Shown piece by piece: positions 46,256 to 54,358 of a stretch of DNA of 64,000 nt (positions within the stretch are counted from its first letter, which is position 1; every line of letters starts with the position of its first letter). This DNA is from Shewanella algidipiscicola (GTDB lineage: Bacteria > Pseudomonadota > Gammaproteobacteria > Enterobacterales > Shewanellaceae). The DNA lies in NCBI RefSeq assembly GCF_003605125.1, contig NZ_QPQT01000005.1:1-64000 (forward strand). The letters run 5' to 3'. The notes beneath the pieces were generated by a model. That model saw only the letters and a program-made list of their open reading frames with translations. It did no database searches and was not told the origin of the DNA. The translations under genes and the position numbers were made by a program.

Positions 46256-46915
46256 TTAGGCCTGCTCAGGTTGCGGCGTCTGATCCAGATATAACTGACT
46301 CATGGCAATCACCGCTTGAGTGCGGGTATGGACGCCTAATTTAAGGAAAATCGCACTGGCATGGGCCTTGATGGTCGCTTCAGATAAACCCAGCTCGTAA
46401 GCGATTTGCTTGTTGAGTAGGCCATCGGCAAACATCATTAAAATGCGGTGTTGCCGCGGTGATAAACTGGCAATTTTACTGCTCATACTGTCTAAGGTAA
46501 CCGAGGCTAAATCGCCGCAGCCATGAGGGATCCATTGCTGACCCGCTAGCACAGCCTTGATGGCTTTGACCATCTCATCGACCGCCGTTGACTTAGGGAT
46601 AAAGCCCGCTGCACCAAAGGAGATGCTCTTGCCCACGGTTACCTTATCTTCTTGGCCTGAGATCACCAGAACGCCAATTTGCGGGTAACTATTACGGATA
46701 TTGACTAAGGTATTAAAACCATGCGCGTTAGGAATATTAAGATCTAATAACAGCAGGTCGGCATCATCATGGGCCATTAACAGCGCTTCGAGCTGACCCA
46801 CGCTTTCGGCTTCTAACAAGGTTACGCCGTCAAACTGACTGGTTAAGATATTGATTAATGCTTGTCTAAACAGTGGATGGTCATCAGCTATTATTATTTT
46901 TAGTGGCTGTAACAT
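46256..46915 (-). CDS. CrbR-like NarL/LuxR-type response regulator
   Basis: A 219-residue regulator. The receiver domain has DDHPLFRQAL and the acceptor aspartate in LLLLDLNIPNAHG. The C-terminal LuxR-type helix-turn-helix is LSPRQHRILMMFADGLLNKQIAYELGLSEATIKAHASAIFLKLGV. I start it at ATG 46915 with a gaggg Shine-Dalgarno; the longer frame adds 48 residues without homology. It faces the CrbS-like kinase gene and resembles CrbR/ErdR, the partner that activates acetyl-CoA synthetase genes. Likely targets here include the Liv/CoA-ligase operon, which is inferred. Confidence 0.88.
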   Translation of the reverse strand: MLQPLKIIIADDHPLFRQALINILTSQFDGVTLLEAESVGQLEALLMAHDDADLLLLDLNIPNAHGFNTLVNIRNSYPQIGVLVISGQEDKVTVGKSISFGAAGFIPKSTAVDEMVKAIKAVLAGQQWIPHGCGDLASVTLDSMSSKIASLSPRQHRILMMFADGLLNKQIAYELGLSEATIKAHASAIFLKLGVHTRTQAVIAMSQLYLDQTPQPEQA

Positions 46916-47059
46916 GGTTAATCCCTCAAATGTACATTTTTCCAGTCTACCCCAACCTCCGATATTATCAAATCTGCCCAGTTGGCAACAAAGCAGACAC
47001 CACTTTACATTTAACATATCAATTACAAAGAGATAGGCAGATACCTCTCCTTGGTACAC

Positions 47060-47364
47060 ATTTTTGACCCTAGGTAAATATAGACTTATTAACTAGACGA
47101 TATTCGCCGCTTTTTATGTTAGAGCCACCACTTACCCAACGCACCACACGTTGGGGGGATCACTGCCCCGACATGACGGCACGGCAACCGCTTGCCGCCA
47201 TAAAAAGGGTCGCTAGACTTGAACATCCACAGCCTCTCACATATTCTTGACTGATAACAAAGTGATTACCTAGTGCATATTTTATCAACACGATTGCCAG
47301 AGATAATTTAAAAATAATATTTGTTTTTAATAAGATAGTAGCTTAGCGATATTAAGGGGCAAAC
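47060..47364. other. Divergent intergenic region with two hairpins
   Basis: 305 bases between the CrbR-like and patatin genes. It has a perfect 7-bp stem, cccaacg-caccaca-cgttggg, at 47135-47155 and a 6-bp stem, cggcaa-ccgc-ttgccg, at 47182-47197. Either could be a regulator site. No gene is visible. Confidence 0.45.
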
Positions 47365-48489
47365 TTGCCAGACACAACAGCGTTAGTCTTGGGCGGTGGG
47401 GGCGCGAGGGCCGCTTATCAGATAGGTGTGCTCAAGGCGATAGTGCAATTTTATCCTCGCAACCATGGCATCCCTTTTAAGATCATTTGTGGTACCTCGG
47501 CCGGTGCGATCAACGGCACCTCTATTGCGACTCACGCCTCCTGTTTTCATCTTGGCGTGCGTAAACTCGAGTGGATTTGGCGTCATTTTAATACCCATAT
47601 GATTTACCGGGCGTCATTTACCGGCGTGTTTTCGCATCTGGCTAAAATGGCGTTAATGGGTTTACAAGATGAACGCATCAACCCTGAACCTGGCAGCCTA
47701 TTTGATAATGAACCGCTACGTGGCCTACTCAATGAAGTGATTAATTTTGCTCGTATTGACAGAAATATTGCCAATGGCGCCCTGCACGCCCTAAGTATTG
47801 ACACCTCTTGTTATAACTCGTCGCGTTCGGTGACCTTCTTTCAAGCCAGTCGCCAAATTGAGGAGTGGAATCGAGCCCGCCGCGGTGGTCAACGCACACA
47901 TTTAAATACTGAGCATCTACTGGCGAGTGCAGCGATCCCTTTAGTGTTTCCCTCGATAAAGCTTAATCGAGGTTACTATGGTGATGGCTCAGTGCATCAA
48001 CTCGCACCACTGAGTAGCGCCATTCATTTGGGGGCGAAAAAAATCATGGTGATTAATTTAGATAGCCCACATAAACAAGCCCACCAAGAGATGGAATACC
48101 ACCCAAAAACAGCAACGATTGCGGGTCATCTATTAGACACCATATTCTCCGATACCCTCAACAGTGACTTAGAGCGATTGCAGCGTATTAACAGTACCTT
48201 AAGTTTGATCCCAGAAGCGGCGCGCCAACAAGCTTCACTCAAACCTATCGATACTTTAGTGATCAAGCCTAGCGAAGACTTAAGCCAAATTGCCGCGCAG
48301 TACTATCATAAAATGCCACTGGCGGTGCGCACCTTACTGCGCCTTATCGGCATTAATCAGCAATCGGATTCCAGTATTGTCTCTTACCTGCTGTTTGAGC
48401 AGCCCTATTGCAGTGCCTTAATCAATTTGGGCTATCAAGATGCCATGTGTCAGGTTGATGAGATTAAGGCATTTTTTAATCTCGATTAA
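47365..48489 (+). CDS. Patatin-like phospholipase
   Basis: A 374-residue lipid acyl hydrolase. It has the oxyanion motif GGGGARAAYQ near residue 10, the nucleophile elbow GTSAGAIN (Ser near 46), and the catalytic-dyad Asp in YYGDGSVHQLAP near 207. No signal peptide is present. The start is TTG at 47365, eight bases after aagggg; no ATG precedes the catalytic glycine loop, so a non-ATG start is forced. It overlaps the convergent SGNH hydrolase gene by 14 bases. Confidence 0.88.
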   Translation: MPDTTALVLGGGGARAAYQIGVLKAIVQFYPRNHGIPFKIICGTSAGAINGTSIATHASCFHLGVRKLEWIWRHFNTHMIYRASFTGVFSHLAKMALMGLQDERINPEPGSLFDNEPLRGLLNEVINFARIDRNIANGALHALSIDTSCYNSSRSVTFFQASRQIEEWNRARRGGQRTHLNTEHLLASAAIPLVFPSIKLNRGYYGDGSVHQLAPLSSAIHLGAKKIMVINLDSPHKQAHQEMEYHPKTATIAGHLLDTIFSDTLNSDLERLQRINSTLSLIPEAARQQASLKPIDTLVIKPSEDLSQIAAQYYHKMPLAVRTLLRLIGINQQSDSSIVSYLLFEQPYCSALINLGYQDAMCQVDEIKAFFNLD

Positions 48490-49315
48490 TACCTCGCCGC
48501 GCAAGCATCTGCTGCGCTGCGACCTCAGCCCACAGGCGATAACTCGACTCACTCGGATGAAATCCATCAAGGGCCAGTGAATCGGCACTTAAAGGCAATT
48601 GCAGCGACAGCAACTGACAGCCAGCTTGGGCGTCGATCACTTGCTGCAATCGCCGATTAAACTCATCACTTCGTTGCCCAACAAACCAGCGTAAGGGCTG
48701 TGGAAAGGCCAAGAACGCCCCCAAGGGCGGTACTGGGGTGAGCAGCAGCTGTGCCTTGGGCGAGTGTTGTCTAAGTTGACTCAGTAAACGCTCGGTGGCG
48801 CTAAGCCATCTCGTCACACTTAACGGGCTGAGTACATCATTCACTCCAAGAGACAATAACACCACATCATATTGTCCTTGGCGTAAACTGGCTTGCCAAG
48901 ACTCACCGCTCAGATGGGTTAAAGTGTTATTTGTGGTTAAGCCGCTGCGAGCAAGCAAGGTCCAGCGCACACGATAATGCTCGCTCAGCCGCGCAGTTAA
49001 ATACCCGCTAAGCGCCTGTTGCTGTGAGCCCACGCCAACCCCCGCCGCCGCAGAATCGCCTAAGATGAGCAAGTTTATGGTTGTTACCCCCGAAGGGGGT
49101 AAGTCACTTGGGCTTGTGCACACAGATGTCGGCATGCTTAAATCGGCTAAATTTGCCCCCTCTATGCTTGCCTCTTGATCTCCTTTATCGATAAGTCCTT
49201 CGCGCGGCCCCTTAGCTTCAGGTAGCCTTGGCATAATGCGTTTTAGCCACAAGGCTTGCACCATTAACATTGGCGCCAGCACAGGCAATAAGAGTTTGGC
49301 TAAAGCTTGTTGCAT
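48476..49315 (-). CDS. SGNH/GDSL-family hydrolase with N-terminal membrane segment
   Basis: A 279-residue esterase-like protein. It starts with a hydrophobic stretch (about residues 3-22) that may be an uncleaved anchor. The SGNH blocks are present: GDSAAAGVGVG (block I), an RSG before block III, LSLGVNDV (block III, Asn) and DGFHPSE (block V, Asp/His). I chose ATG 49315 with an aagga Shine-Dalgarno; the frame is open 17 codons upstream. It overlaps the patatin gene tail-to-tail, placing two lipid/ester hydrolases side by side. It follows the CPA2 antiporter gene by 69 bases on the same strand. Confidence 0.85.
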   Translation of the reverse strand: MQQALAKLLLPVLAPMLMVQALWLKRIMPRLPEAKGPREGLIDKGDQEASIEGANLADLSMPTSVCTSPSDLPPSGVTTINLLILGDSAAAGVGVGSQQQALSGYLTARLSEHYRVRWTLLARSGLTTNNTLTHLSGESWQASLRQGQYDVVLLSLGVNDVLSPLSVTRWLSATERLLSQLRQHSPKAQLLLTPVPPLGAFLAFPQPLRWFVGQRSDEFNRRLQQVIDAQAGCQLLSLQLPLSADSLALDGFHPSESSYRLWAEVAAQQMLARRGINRD

Positions 49316-49384
49316 TGTATTGTCCTTTTTCCATGCCCCAGATAAGGTTGAGGGTGCTTGGGTCAACTGATAAGGTGCGGTCTA

Positions 49385-51334
49385 TTAGCCTTGCAGTAGA
49401 AAATGCTCCGCCTTCTCGATGCGTCTTGGTTTTCCAAGCAAAATTAAGATATCGCCGGGCCTAATAAGCCAGGTTAGATCTGGGCTTTCTACCTCGGCGC
49501 CCGCTCGCCTTACTGCACGTAACTCTACCCGCAGCGTCTGCCAAGGAATATCGGCTAAGGTCTGTCCCACCACCTGAGCCCCTTTGGGCAGCGCTACCGC
49601 ATGCAGTAGCTCCAAGGTGAAGTCGGTCTCCTCTCCTGAAAAAAAACCGTGCAGATATTGATAATGGTTACGGCGCTCATATTCGAGCCGTTTAAATATG
49701 CGCGTCAGTGGCACACCACACTGATACAGCACCTGCGACACCAACATTAAACTGCCCTCGAGCGATTCGGGGATCACTTGGCTGGCACCGGCTTGCTCGA
49801 GCTCTTCCATGCCTTCATCATCGCGCGTTCTGACTAAAATGTTGGCATCGGGTGCCAACTGGCGGCACAAAGGCAATACCTCATCTAACACCTGCGCATT
49901 ACTAAAAGCCACAACGATTAACTTAGCTTGGCGAATTTGCGCTTGTTTTAAAATCGCTCGTTTAGCCACATCGCCAAAATACACAGGCTCCCCAGCGCGG
50001 CGAGCCTCTGTGACCCGCGTGGGGTCAAGATCGAGCACCAAATAGGGGATCGCTTCAATTTTCATAAAGCGGGCAATGGTTTGCCCCACCCTGCCGTAGC
50101 CTAAAATCAACACGAGATCTTTATTATGCTCCATGGGCGGTATGCCCTGTATCTCAATGTCACTCTTAGGTCTACCGCCCTGTAAGCGCCGCGCAATATC
50201 GACGCTGTGTTTAACTAACCATGGCGCGACGGCCATCGACAGCACTGCCACCATCACCAGCTTAGTGCTCACCGTGATCTCCAATAACTGGTAATTGACC
50301 GCCAGGGCGAGCACCACAAAACTGAACTCGCCCACTTGAGCTAAACTGATCGCGCTGGCCACCGATGTGCGAAACGACTCCTTAGCAGCGCGAAGTAAGC
50401 CATAAACAATTAATGCCTTAGCAATGATGACCGCCACCACCAGCAGTAGCACTTGCCACCAAAAAACAACCACCAGACTAAAATCGAGCAGCATACCAAT
50501 TGAGATAAAAAACAGCCCCATCAATAAGTCTCGAAAGGGACGAATATCGGCCTCGAGCTGACGTTTGTACTGACTTTCGCCAAGTAACATCCCCGCCATA
50601 AACGCGCCTAAGGCCATGGATAACCCCAGCCATTGAGTCACAGCGCCGGTCACTAACGCCACCACTAGGGTCGATAATACAAACAGCTCATTGGATCGTG
50701 AGCGCGCGACCTCATCAAACAACTTAGGCAGTGCCCACTTACCAAAGGCCATTAGGGCGATGAAGGCGAATACCCCTTCTAACATGGCAAGGCCTATGGC
50801 TTGCCATGTTAACGGCTCTCCGTCTGAGGCCAATAACGGCATTAAAATCAATAGAGGGACAACGGCAAGATCTTGAAACAACAACACACTGACCGACAGT
50901 TCGCCGTGGCGACGACGCAACCAGCCTTGCTCGTTGAGCAGTTTGAGTACTATGGCGGTGGAAGATAAGGCGATGGCAGCGCCGACAATAATCGACTCAT
51001 TGACGCTCAGCCCCAGCATCAAACTCATACACATACCAAGTAAAACGGTTACGAGCACCTGTGCACTGCCAAGGCCAAATACGGTGCGACGCATCGCCCA
51101 TAGGCGTGGTAAAGAAAACTCTAATCCTAAAGAGAACATCAGCAGCACTACGCCAAGCTCGGCCACAGAATGAATTTGCTGTTGGCTAAACCAATTAAAT
51201 ACCGATGGCCCACTAAGGGTTCCTGTCACTAAGTAGGCCAAAATAGCTGGCAAGCCCAAACGGCGAAACAGGGCGATAGTGGCAATCGCGATCATGAGCA
51301 TCAATAAAATTTTAATCAGAAAGCTATGTTCCAT
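49385..51334 (-). CDS. CPA2 cation:proton antiporter, KefB/YbaL-like
   Basis: A 649-residue inner-membrane antiporter with about 12 membrane helices (residues 1-380), including LGVVLLMFSLGLEFSLPRL and ALSSTAIVLKLLNEQG. A cytoplasmic RCK_N domain (VLILGYGRVGQTIARFM near 400) follows, then an RCK_C/TrkA-C domain (LELLHAVALPKGAQVVGQTLADIPW). The RCK_C domain separates it from the KefC-like protein at 12388. No KefF/KefG partner adjoins it; the downstream gene is an SGNH hydrolase. Confidence 0.9.
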   Translation of the reverse strand: MEHSFLIKILLMLMIAIATIALFRRLGLPAILAYLVTGTLSGPSVFNWFSQQQIHSVAELGVVLLMFSLGLEFSLPRLWAMRRTVFGLGSAQVLVTVLLGMCMSLMLGLSVNESIIVGAAIALSSTAIVLKLLNEQGWLRRRHGELSVSVLLFQDLAVVPLLILMPLLASDGEPLTWQAIGLAMLEGVFAFIALMAFGKWALPKLFDEVARSRSNELFVLSTLVVALVTGAVTQWLGLSMALGAFMAGMLLGESQYKRQLEADIRPFRDLLMGLFFISIGMLLDFSLVVVFWWQVLLLVVAVIIAKALIVYGLLRAAKESFRTSVASAISLAQVGEFSFVVLALAVNYQLLEITVSTKLVMVAVLSMAVAPWLVKHSVDIARRLQGGRPKSDIEIQGIPPMEHNKDLVLILGYGRVGQTIARFMKIEAIPYLVLDLDPTRVTEARRAGEPVYFGDVAKRAILKQAQIRQAKLIVVAFSNAQVLDEVLPLCRQLAPDANILVRTRDDEGMEELEQAGASQVIPESLEGSLMLVSQVLYQCGVPLTRIFKRLEYERRNHYQYLHGFFSGEETDFTLELLHAVALPKGAQVVGQTLADIPWQTLRVELRAVRRAGAEVESPDLTWLIRPGDILILLGKPRRIEKAEHFLLQG

Positions 51335-51457
51335 TGGGGCTCCAAATCAGCTAATCCTTCCTGCCCACATGACAACGCAATGACGCGATCCGTCCGATAA
51401 AATATCGAACATTGATGAGGCCTGATACGAGATATTGACACTCGCACATCTTACCTT

Positions 51458-51490
51458 GTCAGGGTTTTTTGAGCTTGTCAAAAACCTGAC
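51458..51490. promoter_or_regulatory. Strong stem-loop between antiporter and diguanylate cyclase genes
   Basis: gtcaggg-ttttt and aaaaacctgac pair over 11 bases with one bulged G around a 10-base loop, in a 290-base divergent intergenic region. It is not downstream of either gene, so it is more likely an operator or leader structure than a terminator. Confidence 0.5.
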
Positions 51491-51624
51491 GCCCAATAAT
51501 TTACATTTAACCAACAAAGGTAACTGGATGACAAATATAGATAAATTATTAGTTAGAGCTTTAGGCACGATAATTGCTTACTTTTAAGCATATCTCTAGT
51601 CCCATTATTTTGTGGAGTTAATAC

Positions 51625-52503
51625 ATGGACTTTGCCTTAACTAGCGAGTTCTCACCCAGTGAATATCGTTACCAGCCGGCCTATCGGCATACTGGTACGA
51701 ATTTGCCTAATATGGTGACCATAATGCAACAGCTTCATCTGCATTTATCACCAGAAAAGGTGTTTAGTTGTTACGGCGCGATCGTCGGCCAATATTTGCC
51801 TATCAACGGCATAAAACTGCACTTTAAAGAGTATCAGCTAAGCTGGGGCTGTGAGCAAGGTTTGCACATAAAGCAACACCTGCCCATTGAAGAGAGCTGT
51901 GCTGTTATTGAATATCGTCTCAATGCGCCGATGCTAAATTCGCAAACTGAATTACTGTATCAGCTACAGGCATTATTAGTGCGTCCGCTTTATAATGCGG
52001 CGCAATATGAGCAGATGGCTAAACAGGCGATGTATGATGCATTAACTCAACTAGGTAATCGTCGTTATTACATGGAAAGCCTAAAGCAATCCCTAGCCAG
52101 AGCCACTCGCCAGAGCGAGCCATTATCATTGATCGTATTAGATTTAGATCATTTTAAGATGCTTAACGACAGGTACGGCCATCACATTGGTGATGAGACG
52201 CTCATTACATTCGGGCAAACCATCAACCAGGCGATCCGTGATAGCGATCAGGCCTTTCGTATCGGCGGCGATGAATTTACCATATTAGTGCAAGGCAACG
52301 CACAAGCGGCGAGCCTGATTTGTCAGCGCATATTGACTATGATGCAGCATAATAATCAACTGCATCATCGACAAATTTACACTAGTTTAGGGGTGGCCGA
52401 GTGGCAATCACTGGATAATGCAGAAAGCCTGTACCTACGTGCAGACAAAGCCCTATATGATGCCAAAGTCGCTGGCCGTCGCTGTTATAGGATTGCAGCT
52501 TAA
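51625..52503 (+). CDS. Diguanylate cyclase with N-terminal sensor-like domain
   Basis: A 292-residue soluble protein. The first 115 residues are a GAF-like region without clear motifs. A GGDEF domain from about 130 has an intact active site in FRIGGDEF and an RDSD inhibitory I-site five residues before it, so it should make c-di-GMP with product inhibition. ATG has a ggag Shine-Dalgarno. Monocistronic. Confidence 0.9.
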   Translation: MDFALTSEFSPSEYRYQPAYRHTGTNLPNMVTIMQQLHLHLSPEKVFSCYGAIVGQYLPINGIKLHFKEYQLSWGCEQGLHIKQHLPIEESCAVIEYRLNAPMLNSQTELLYQLQALLVRPLYNAAQYEQMAKQAMYDALTQLGNRRYYMESLKQSLARATRQSEPLSLIVLDLDHFKMLNDRYGHHIGDETLITFGQTINQAIRDSDQAFRIGGDEFTILVQGNAQAASLICQRILTMMQHNNQLHHRQIYTSLGVAEWQSLDNAESLYLRADKALYDAKVAGRRCYRIAA

Positions 52504-52540
52504 GATGAGATATCTGGCATAAAAACAGGTATCTCATCTT
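52502..52540 (+). terminator. Hairpin after the second diguanylate cyclase gene
   Basis: aagatgagata and tatctcatctt pair over 11 bases around a 17-base loop, starting inside the stop codon region. No T run follows, so termination efficiency is doubtful. Confidence 0.5.
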
Positions 52541-52986
52541 GCAGCCCTAGCCCAGTGCCCAGATAGGCCTCACCTTATGTCTGGCTTTTTCATCGACTCA
52601 TTAAAACTGATATAGCGCCGCTTTAACTATTGATTTTCAATATTTTTAAACTTTTACATCCATGAAATTATTTACTTTAAGAGCACACTGCCCAATTTGC
52701 CGAGGCATCATCCTCAGGCAACCAGTCTCATTACATGAATACGCCGCCGCTTTTTAACACAGACTTTAATCGCCCAAATATCTTCTCATCGACTAAAAAT
52801 CCACACACCTATGTTGTTAAAGTTAAGTCAAACTTATTGGTAAGATGCAAATGGTCATCGTTAAGCTCTTGAGCCAAGAAGCCAGCAATACTTACAACAT
52901 TGCTTAGTGTTGACTCCGCCAACAGATTTCACTGAGCTACGCCCAATGAACACCTAAGATTTTATTCTATATGATGAAACTCGGTT
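52541..52986. other. Gene-free region before tilS 3' end
   Basis: About 446 bases between two convergent genes. No credible frame, strong hairpin with T run, or repeat was found. A small RNA cannot be excluded by eye. Confidence 0.35.
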
Positions 52987-54357
52987 TCAGGCTTGCAATT
53001 CAAAAACCAGACCTACGTCATCGGCCAACGCAATAAATCGCTTTTCTACCCAGTAGCCCACTGCGGCAACCAGATGGTCATCGAAATAGATAAGCGGCAC
53101 TTGATCGCGCATCCACGGCGGTACGGCTAACTCCTGCCACAGTTTTTTTAATTCGCGTCCCTTGTCTCGAAAATGGGGATGACACCGCAGCGATCCTGGC
53201 GCACCAAAGCGCACGCTCACCCGCTCATCTGCCATAGGAAGACGCAAGCGATCGCCGTGACAACAGCGCTTAGCCTGCAATGAGGCAGTGTCCGTTATTG
53301 GCCAATGTTGTGATAAGGCATCGCTAAGGCGAATGTTAATTGGCGCTAACTTTGCGTGAGGTTGATACCTATCGATATAGAGCTGATGACGAAAGCGGCG
53401 TAACACCATAGCGTTAAGCCTGATTTCGACCTTAGCATCTTCTTTAGCGTCAATAAGTTGCACCAGAACCTGTTTAAGCTGCGCTGCTGATGGCATGGCA
53501 AACCCGAGAGAGTCGATAAACCCCCTTAATAACTGTGCGCGCCACGGCGCTGATTGCTGGGCTAACAAACGTAAATCTAATACAGGGCTGCTTGCGTTAG
53601 CAGTCTCTTGCAACATGGCGGGTAAGCGAGAGGCTACCTCGTCATCAATCAAGGCTTGCTGCTCGGCGCACAGCTGCGCGCTGCGAGCACTAGTGACGGC
53701 AATGGCTGGCCAGCGCGCACGCAAAGCGGGGATCACCTCAAGGCGCAGGAAGTTTCTGTCAAAACGATTATCTAAATTACTCTCATCTTCGATATGTTCA
53801 ATGGTGTGAGTGACCGCAAATTGCTCGACCTGTTGCCGGCTAATATCGAGCAAGGGGCGTAACAACCACTTATCTTGATGAAACGCTTGTATTGCGCCCA
53901 TGGCGGCCAGTCCCTTGGGACCTAAGCCGCGCTTTAACGCCAATAATAAGGTCTCTAGCTGATCGTCTTGATGATGCGCCGTCAATAGCAGATCGCCTGC
54001 CGTTAACTCTTGGGCTAAGGCGTGGTACCTGGCGTCGCGCGCCGCGGCCTCTAGGCTTACCCTAGGCCCAGTGTTCACCGCAACTTGCTTAACTTTAATG
54101 GGTAAACCGTATACTAAGGCGCGCCGTTGGCAATGGGTTGCCCAGCGCCCGGCATTGCCACTTAACCCATGATGCACATGCACCAACAGATAACGATACT
54201 CGGGATGCCGCTTGGCAAACTGAGCCAAACCATGAGCCAAGACTTCAGAATCGACGCCGCCACTGTAGGCCAGCACCAGTTGAGTACCGGGCGGTGGCGT
54301 TAACTGCGCGATTAATGCCGCAATTTGCTCTGCGGGCTGCCAAGTGGTGGCGCTCAT
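52987..54357 (-). CDS. tilS: tRNA(Ile)-lysidine synthetase
   Basis: Modifies C34 of tRNA-Ile2 (anticodon CAU) to lysidine, an essential step for AUA decoding. The 456-residue protein has the N-type ATP pyrophosphatase P-loop VLAYSGGVDSEVLAH near residue 30, HHQDDQLETLLLALKRG, and the C-terminal TilS domain (KKLWQELAVPPWMRDQVPLIY). Its ATG is one base after the dnaE stop, so it is the last gene of that unit. In Escherichia coli accA lies between the two; here it does not. Confidence 0.95.
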   Translation of the reverse strand: MSATTWQPAEQIAALIAQLTPPPGTQLVLAYSGGVDSEVLAHGLAQFAKRHPEYRYLLVHVHHGLSGNAGRWATHCQRRALVYGLPIKVKQVAVNTGPRVSLEAAARDARYHALAQELTAGDLLLTAHHQDDQLETLLLALKRGLGPKGLAAMGAIQAFHQDKWLLRPLLDISRQQVEQFAVTHTIEHIEDESNLDNRFDRNFLRLEVIPALRARWPAIAVTSARSAQLCAEQQALIDDEVASRLPAMLQETANASSPVLDLRLLAQQSAPWRAQLLRGFIDSLGFAMPSAAQLKQVLVQLIDAKEDAKVEIRLNAMVLRRFRHQLYIDRYQPHAKLAPINIRLSDALSQHWPITDTASLQAKRCCHGDRLRLPMADERVSVRFGAPGSLRCHPHFRDKGRELKKLWQELAVPPWMRDQVPLIYFDDHLVAAVGYWVEKRFIALADDVGLVFELQA

Positions 54358-54358
54358 A

